Below the pieces are notes generated by a model. It saw only the letters and a list, made by a program, of their open reading frames with translations. It was not told the DNA's origin and made no database searches. Shown here one piece after another: positions 62,496 through 64,000 of a DNA stretch of 64,000 bases (position 1 is the stretch's first letter; the number at the start of each line of letters is the position of its first letter). This DNA is from Streptomyces netropsis. GTDB taxonomy: Bacteria; Actinomycetota; Actinomycetes; Streptomycetales; Streptomycetaceae. The DNA lies in contig NZ_JACHJG010000002.1 in NCBI RefSeq assembly GCF_014203545.1, positions 682,001-746,000 of the forward strand, given 5' to 3'. The translations under genes and the position numbers were made by a program.

Positions 62496-63038
62496 GTGAG
62501 TGGTCTCAACAAGGGGCTCAGGAAGGTCGAGGTAACGCTCAAGTGGGACCCCAGTCCCTCGGGCACACCGGCCAACGACCTCGACATCGTCGCCGCGACC
62601 TTCTCCGAGGGCGATCCGTACGGCAAGCCCGAGTACGTCGTGCACTTCGGCAGCCGGTCACCCGACGGCACCATCACCCTCAACAGGGACAGCCGTACCG
62701 GTCAAGGCTTCGGTACCGACGAGGCCATGACGCTGGAGCTCGACCGGTTGTCCTCCCGGTACACCCGTGTCGTGGTGGGCGTGGTCATCCAGCAGGGCGA
62801 GGGACGGAAGACGTTCGGCGAGGTGCCGAACACCGCAGTCCGGGTCCGTGAGGACCGCACGGAGCTGGTGAACGACGACTTCGTCGGTGTCTTCGACGCC
62901 ACGGCGGCGACCGTCGCGGAGTTCACCCGGGGCGCCTCGGGGGAATGGGTGTTCCGCAAGGCCGTTCGCGGATTCGACGCCGACCCGGAATCCTTCGCCG
63001 CGCTGATGGGCCGGAACCCGAGCCTGCCGAATTTTTGA
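62496..63038 (+). CDS. TerD-family protein
   Basis: 180 residues of the TerD (calcium-binding, tellurium-resistance/stress) family, with LKWDPSPSGTPANDLDIVAATF at the start and TRVVVGVVIQ in the middle. GTG start. Often in streptomycete genomes as a single stress-related gene. Its stop overlaps the transposase scrap at 63032. Confidence 0.87.
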   Translation: MSGLNKGLRKVEVTLKWDPSPSGTPANDLDIVAATFSEGDPYGKPEYVVHFGSRSPDGTITLNRDSRTGQGFGTDEAMTLELDRLSSRYTRVVVGVVIQQGEGRKTFGEVPNTAVRVREDRTELVNDDFVGVFDATAATVAEFTRGASGEWVFRKAVRGFDADPESFAALMGRNPSLPNF

Positions 63039-63348
63039 CCGATGAGCAGGCTGATGCGTACGGGAAGTTCGCCGAGGAGCCGACGCGGCCCGAGCCGGAG
63101 CGGTTCTTCTTCCTGGACGACGTGACCGGGATCTGATCGCGCTGCGGCGTACGCAGCATCACCAGCTCGGGTTCGCGCTCCGGATGTGCACGGTGCGGAA
63201 CGCCCCGGGGCTCGCGACCGGCGGATGTTCACCGTTACCGGATGCCGCCGGGTACGTGTGTGGCCTGGTCTTCTGGCCGCCGGGGCAGGAGCTTTCGGCG
63301 GAGGAGGTAGTCGATCAGGCCCTTGCCTACCGGCCGATTGCCCTGTGA
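63032..63348 (+). pseudogene. Tn3-family transposase scrap fused to another gene's tail
   Basis: From 63032 the frame reads FLTDEQADAYGKFAEEP, then RFFFLDDV, a match to the N-terminus of Tn3-family transposases, and stops at 63136. After a frame change the continuation IALRRTQHHQLGFALRM (from 63124) is also Tn3-like. Around 63200 it switches to GYVCGLVFWPPGQ and ends in LAYRPIAL, typical of a conserved streptomycete hypothetical protein. Mosaic of two remnants. Confidence 0.6.
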
Positions 63349-63645
63349 CCGGTCCCGTGCGAGACAGGAACTGACTGCGGGGTCCGGGGACCAGCAGCCG
63401 GCCCCGGCGGTGGGAATTGCGCACGGCCGTCGACGGAGCAACAGGGCGCGGGGGCATGTTGGGGAGCGTGCCGGAGAGGGCGCGGGGTGCATCACGCATC
63501 AGTGCGCTGGTTGCCGGGTGTTCGCCTGATCACGATTCGGAAAGGTACCTTCCGGATCTTCGGTGCGGATGCGCGCTGGGCCGCCCGTGGATCCCGTCAC
63601 CGGGCGCCCGCCGTGGTGACGTTCTTCCACTGGGGAGGCTCAGCC
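63349..63645. other. 297-nt intergenic region
   Basis: No gene supported. A 10-bp perfect palindrome AAGGTACCTT (63542-63551) lies inside CGGAAAGGTACCTTCCGG, a possible regulatory site about 95 nt upstream of the small secreted gene. Confidence 0.35.
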
Positions 63646-63882
63646 ATGAACCGGTTCCGCCGCACCTTAAGTACGCTCGCAGCAACCATCCTGCTCAGCG
63701 GGGCAGGCACCGCGCTCGCCTCGCCCGCCCACGCCGACAGCACCGACGACAGTCCGCAGGTACTGGTCAGCACCCAGCAGTGCGTCGACGGCGGTGGCCG
63801 CATCCGGCAGATCTTCTGGATCCCCCCGATGTACATGTGCGTCGGCGGCCGGCACAACGGAGAGCCCATCACCAGCTGGTGA
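63646..63882 (+). CDS. Small secreted protein
   Basis: 78 residues. Signal peptide LSTLAATILLSGAGTALASPAHA, mature part of about 48 residues with two cysteines (QQCVDGGG and MYMCVGGRH) that could form one disulfide. ATG follows GGGGAGG at 7 nt. Not recognised as a known toxin or inhibitor; similar small two-cysteine exported proteins occur in streptomycetes. Confidence 0.75.
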   Translation: MNRFRRTLSTLAATILLSGAGTALASPAHADSTDDSPQVLVSTQQCVDGGGRIRQIFWIPPMYMCVGGRHNGEPITSW

Positions 63883-64000
63883 CAGCCGGCCCGCCATGGG
63901 CTGCCCCGACATCCGCTCCCCCCGGCTCCGTGAGAAGCACAGGTCGGCACTGAGCGGAGTCCTGGCGAAGGGACTCAGAGGGGCTGCCGTCGGCATCGAG

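Noticed and set aside
63539..63557. Transcription-factor operator near 63540
   Set aside because: Only the inner 10 bp are symmetric, so it is noted as a weak palindrome only and not assigned to a regulator.

Overview
The window is high-GC actinobacterial DNA that looks like a Streptomyces or close relative. Genes are tightly packed, GTG and TTG starts are common, and many stops and starts overlap as GTGA or ATGA. Marker genes fit this: an SCO6745-type protein, HelR behind a rifamycin-associated element, a cNMP-domain (family 2B type) encapsulin shell with a cysteine desulfurase, and Tat/Sec-secreted hydrolases. No rRNA, tRNA or CRISPR array was seen.

Region 1 (1-6312): the C-terminal part of a PLP Orn/Lys/Arg decarboxylase cut by the window edge, a proline-rich exported protein, a stand-alone CobQ-like ATPase domain overlapping an MFS exporter, and a minus-strand pair (SCO6745-type protein and a hypothetical).

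Region 2 (6563-23098), the most distinctive part: a 16-gene biosynthetic cluster, all on the plus strand. Block A is Rieske oxygenase, PaaA-like diiron protein, radical SAM enzyme, a FAAL-ACP-KS fusion, a free ACP, a type II thioesterase, a different ferritin-like diiron protein and a 4HBT thioesterase. Block B repeats the pair of PaaA-like diiron protein and radical SAM enzyme, then adds a branched-chain aminotransferase, ACP, FabF, InhA-like enoyl reductase, FabH and a hotdog thioesterase. My inference is that a dedicated branched or unusual short/medium acyl chain is built, activated as acyl-AMP, extended by an AT-less ketosynthase and oxidatively remodelled by five iron enzymes. The duplicated diiron/radical-SAM pair matches no pathway I recognise. 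No AT, ketoreductase or dehydratase is present, so these would come from elsewhere in the genome.

Region 3 (23190-35306): household and accessory genes, including a phosphoribosyltransferase-hydrolase fusion, a HIT protein, DUF72, an exported RelA/SpoT-like nucleotide 3'-pyrophosphokinase, a lipoprotein, an anchored esterase, a Gfo/Idh/MocA oxidoreductase, a large LuxR (LAL) regulator and a beta-lactamase-like serine hydrolase.

Region 4 (35415-50946): HelR with its RAE, a GNAT protein, a LysR regulator divergent from a diaminopropionate ammonia-lyase with a 22-bp inverted repeat between them, a DinB-like protein, a GT-C type membrane protein, a DHA2 drug exporter, a DD-peptidase-like hydrolase, a zinc/manganese ABC uptake operon and an FUSC-type exporter.

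Region 5 (51163-64000): a secreted protein-arginine deiminase, the cysteine desulfurase/encapsulin operon, VOC and GGCT-like proteins, an L,D-transpeptidase, a choice-of-anchor-A surface protein with Cna-B repeats, a cold-shock protein, an AEC transporter, a TerD protein and a small secreted protein. Two decayed loci lie here: a DUF3291 pseudogene, and a Tn3-transposase scrap fused to the tail of another gene. They mark a rearranged stretch at 60.9-63.4 kb.
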